Positions 62,734-64,000 of a stretch of 64,000 nucleotides of DNA are shown piece by piece. The position numbers were made by a program, and so were the translations under genes. Under the pieces are notes generated by a model. That model was not told where the DNA came from and ran no database searches. It worked only from the letters and a program-made list of their open reading frames with translations. Positions within the stretch are counted from its first letter, which is position 1, and each line of letters begins with the position of its first letter. The stretch lies in assembly GCF_027912675.1 (NCBI RefSeq), contig NZ_CP115757.1:682001-746000 (forward strand), written 5' to 3'. The DNA is from Paracoccus sp. SCSIO 75233. Lineage in GTDB: Bacteria; Pseudomonadota; Alphaproteobacteria; Rhodobacterales; Rhodobacteraceae.

Positions 62734-63897
62734 TTAGTAGGCGGTGTCGGAGTTCTCGGTGACATCGGCCTCGGTGACCTTGCCCCAGAGCACTTTGTAG
62801 ACCCAGGCGGTGTAGGCGAGGATCAGCGGCATGAAGATCACCGTGCAGATCAGCATGATGAAAAGCGTCTGATGCGATGACGATGAATCCCAGACGGTCA
62901 GCGAACTGTTCGGGTCGGCAGATGACGGCAGGATGAAGGGGAACATCGTCAAACCGACGGAAGAAATGATGCCGGTAATCCCCAGTTTCGACCAGAGCAG
63001 CGTTGAAACCTCGCGCCCGGCGGTCAGACCACGCAGAGCCATTGCGATACCTGCGAAGCCCATCACCGGCGCGATCACGATCCACGGGCGCGCGCCATAG
63101 GCTGATAACCAGGATCCGCCACGGCTCACCTCGGAATACAGGGGGTTTGATGGCCCGTCAGTGACAACCTCCCCTGCCAGCACAAAGCCATCGACCCCGA
63201 AGGCCAGCCAGAGGCCCGCCAGAGCATAGCCGCCCATTGCCACAAGGCCCGCGACAACGCCGATATGCCGCGCCCGGACTGCGACGGCACCCTCAGCCTT
63301 GAGGTTCAGCCAGGCCGCGCCATGCATCAGCAGCATTGAGAAAGACACGACGCCCGCCAGAAGCGCGAAGGGGTGCAACAATCCAATGAACTTCATCAGG
63401 AAATTGCCGTCATAGCGTGGCATCAGCATGTCGGTCAGGTAGAACGGCACGCCCAGAAGGACATTGCCCACAGCCACCCCGAAAAGCAGTGCCGGAACGG
63501 CGCCGCCTGCGAACAACGCCCAATCCCATCGGCTCCGCCATGCCGTGCCTTCGCGTTTGGAGCGGTACTTGAAGGCCACGGGCCGCACGATAAACGCCGC
63601 AAGCAGGACGAACATCGCCAGATAGAACCCTGAGAAACTGACCGCATAAAGCGGCGGCCAAGCAGCAAAGATCGCGCCGCCGCCAAGGACGAACCAGACC
63701 TGATTTCCTTCCCAGACGGGGCCGACCGTGTTGATGGCCACCCGCCGCTCCACGTTGGTTTTTGCGACGAAGGGCAGAAGCGCGCCGACGCCCATGTCAA
63801 ACCCGTCGGTCAGGGCAAAGCCGATCAGCAGAACGCCCAGAAGCCCCCACCAGATCACGCGCAGAATCTCGTAGTCGATCAATTCATAGAGGATCAT
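62734..63897 (-). CDS. cydB: Cytochrome bd ubiquinol oxidase subunit II
   Basis: A 387-residue membrane protein starting MILYELIDYEILRVIWWGLLGVLLIGFALTDGFDMG, with GPVWEGNQVWFVLGGGAIFAAWP, the CydB signature. About eight helices. It partners CydA in quinol oxidation with reduction of oxygen to water. Cytochrome bd tolerates sulfide better than haem-copper oxidases, which fits its neighbours. Confidence 0.92.
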   Translation of the reverse strand: MILYELIDYEILRVIWWGLLGVLLIGFALTDGFDMGVGALLPFVAKTNVERRVAINTVGPVWEGNQVWFVLGGGAIFAAWPPLYAVSFSGFYLAMFVLLAAFIVRPVAFKYRSKREGTAWRSRWDWALFAGGAVPALLFGVAVGNVLLGVPFYLTDMLMPRYDGNFLMKFIGLLHPFALLAGVVSFSMLLMHGAAWLNLKAEGAVAVRARHIGVVAGLVAMGGYALAGLWLAFGVDGFVLAGEVVTDGPSNPLYSEVSRGGSWLSAYGARPWIVIAPVMGFAGIAMALRGLTAGREVSTLLWSKLGITGIISSVGLTMFPFILPSSADPNSSLTVWDSSSSHQTLFIMLICTVIFMPLILAYTAWVYKVLWGKVTEADVTENSDTAY

Positions 63898-63902
63898 CGG
63901 TC

Positions 63903-64000
63903 TTACTCCGCTGGGGTTGCAGTTTTGTCGACGGGGGCAAAGGGTCCCTGCCCATCATGGGTGCGCAGGCGATGTGTGTGACGGGCCTCCCAGGCCTCCG
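63903..64000 (-). CDS. cydA: Cytochrome bd ubiquinol oxidase subunit I, C-terminal end (partial)
   Basis: The last 31 codons of a frame running off the window, ending TAA at 63903. It reads EARHTHRLRTHDGQGPF before the stop, a soluble tail after the final helix. Placed 5 bp before cydB, it is taken as cydA by position. Confidence 0.8.
   Translation of the reverse strand, partial: EAWEARHTHRLRTHDGQGPFAPVDKTATPAE

Overview
The window looks like chromosome of a GC-rich alphaproteobacterium of the Rhodobacterales (Paracoccaceae type). This rests on gene content and family style: a Paracoccaceae-type RTX protein with a Hint domain, paired gamma-glutamylputrescine synthetases, a ProU betaine transporter, a YeeE/YedE pair beside a Blh-type hydrolase, and a DUF5368-like protein. 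No rRNA, tRNA or CRISPR array was seen. Species cannot be named from the sequence alone.

Layout. 1-1.2 kb: end of an rRNA methyltransferase gene, a YHS-domain protein, a candidate RpoH-driven small RNA, and a CoA-binding protein. 1.2-9.4 kb: a polyamine/amine gene group, with puuB-puuA-amidotransferase on the minus strand diverging from a four-gene polar-amino-acid-type ABC transporter that ends in a second puuA-like gene. 9.5-13 kb: proVWX glycine betaine transporter. 13.3-17.2 kb: a carbamoyltransferase cassette (SxtJ-like, DUF5989, NodU/CmcH-type carbamoyltransferase, SGNH-like protein). 17.7-32.2 kb: a 4076-residue trimeric autotransporter adhesin made almost wholly of 14-residue YadA-head repeats, followed by a TPR protein with a peptidoglycan-binding-like tail. 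32.3-36.5 kb: a convergent RTX/Hint secreted protein.

36.5-54.5 kb is a rearranged accessory region. Two identical 1523-bp IS3-family elements cut three genes: a secreted-protein fragment, a sigma-54 activator and a CoA-transferase. Beyond them lies an acyl-CoA catabolic cluster: MaoC hydratase, CaiB CoA-transferase, enoyl-CoA hydratase, dienoyl-CoA-reductase-like SDR, 3-oxoadipyl-CoA-type thiolase, Ltp2-like thiolase with a DUF35 partner, MmgE/PrpD, and PaaI thioesterase. I find five sites with the sigma-54 GG-N10-GC architecture in front of its transcription units. The only sigma-54 activator gene in the window is the one broken by the IS, so the cluster may be a regulon that has lost its local activator. 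A decayed IS with 45-bp inverted repeats, a decapitated TRAP-transporter gene and a recombinase remnant close this region.

54.5-64 kb is a minus-strand series that reads as a sulfide-handling and sulfide-tolerant respiration module: cydA-cydB-cydX, sulfide:quinone oxidoreductase-like flavoprotein, DUF5368-like protein, bacterioferritin-like protein, SLAC1/TDT channel, Crp/Fnr regulator, DUF2892 protein, YeeE/YedE pair, Blh-like sulfur dioxygenase and SulP transporter. The likely logic is sulfide oxidation by the flavoprotein, persulfide oxidation by the metallo-hydrolase, movement of sulfur oxyanions by the transporters, and quinol oxidation by cytochrome bd.
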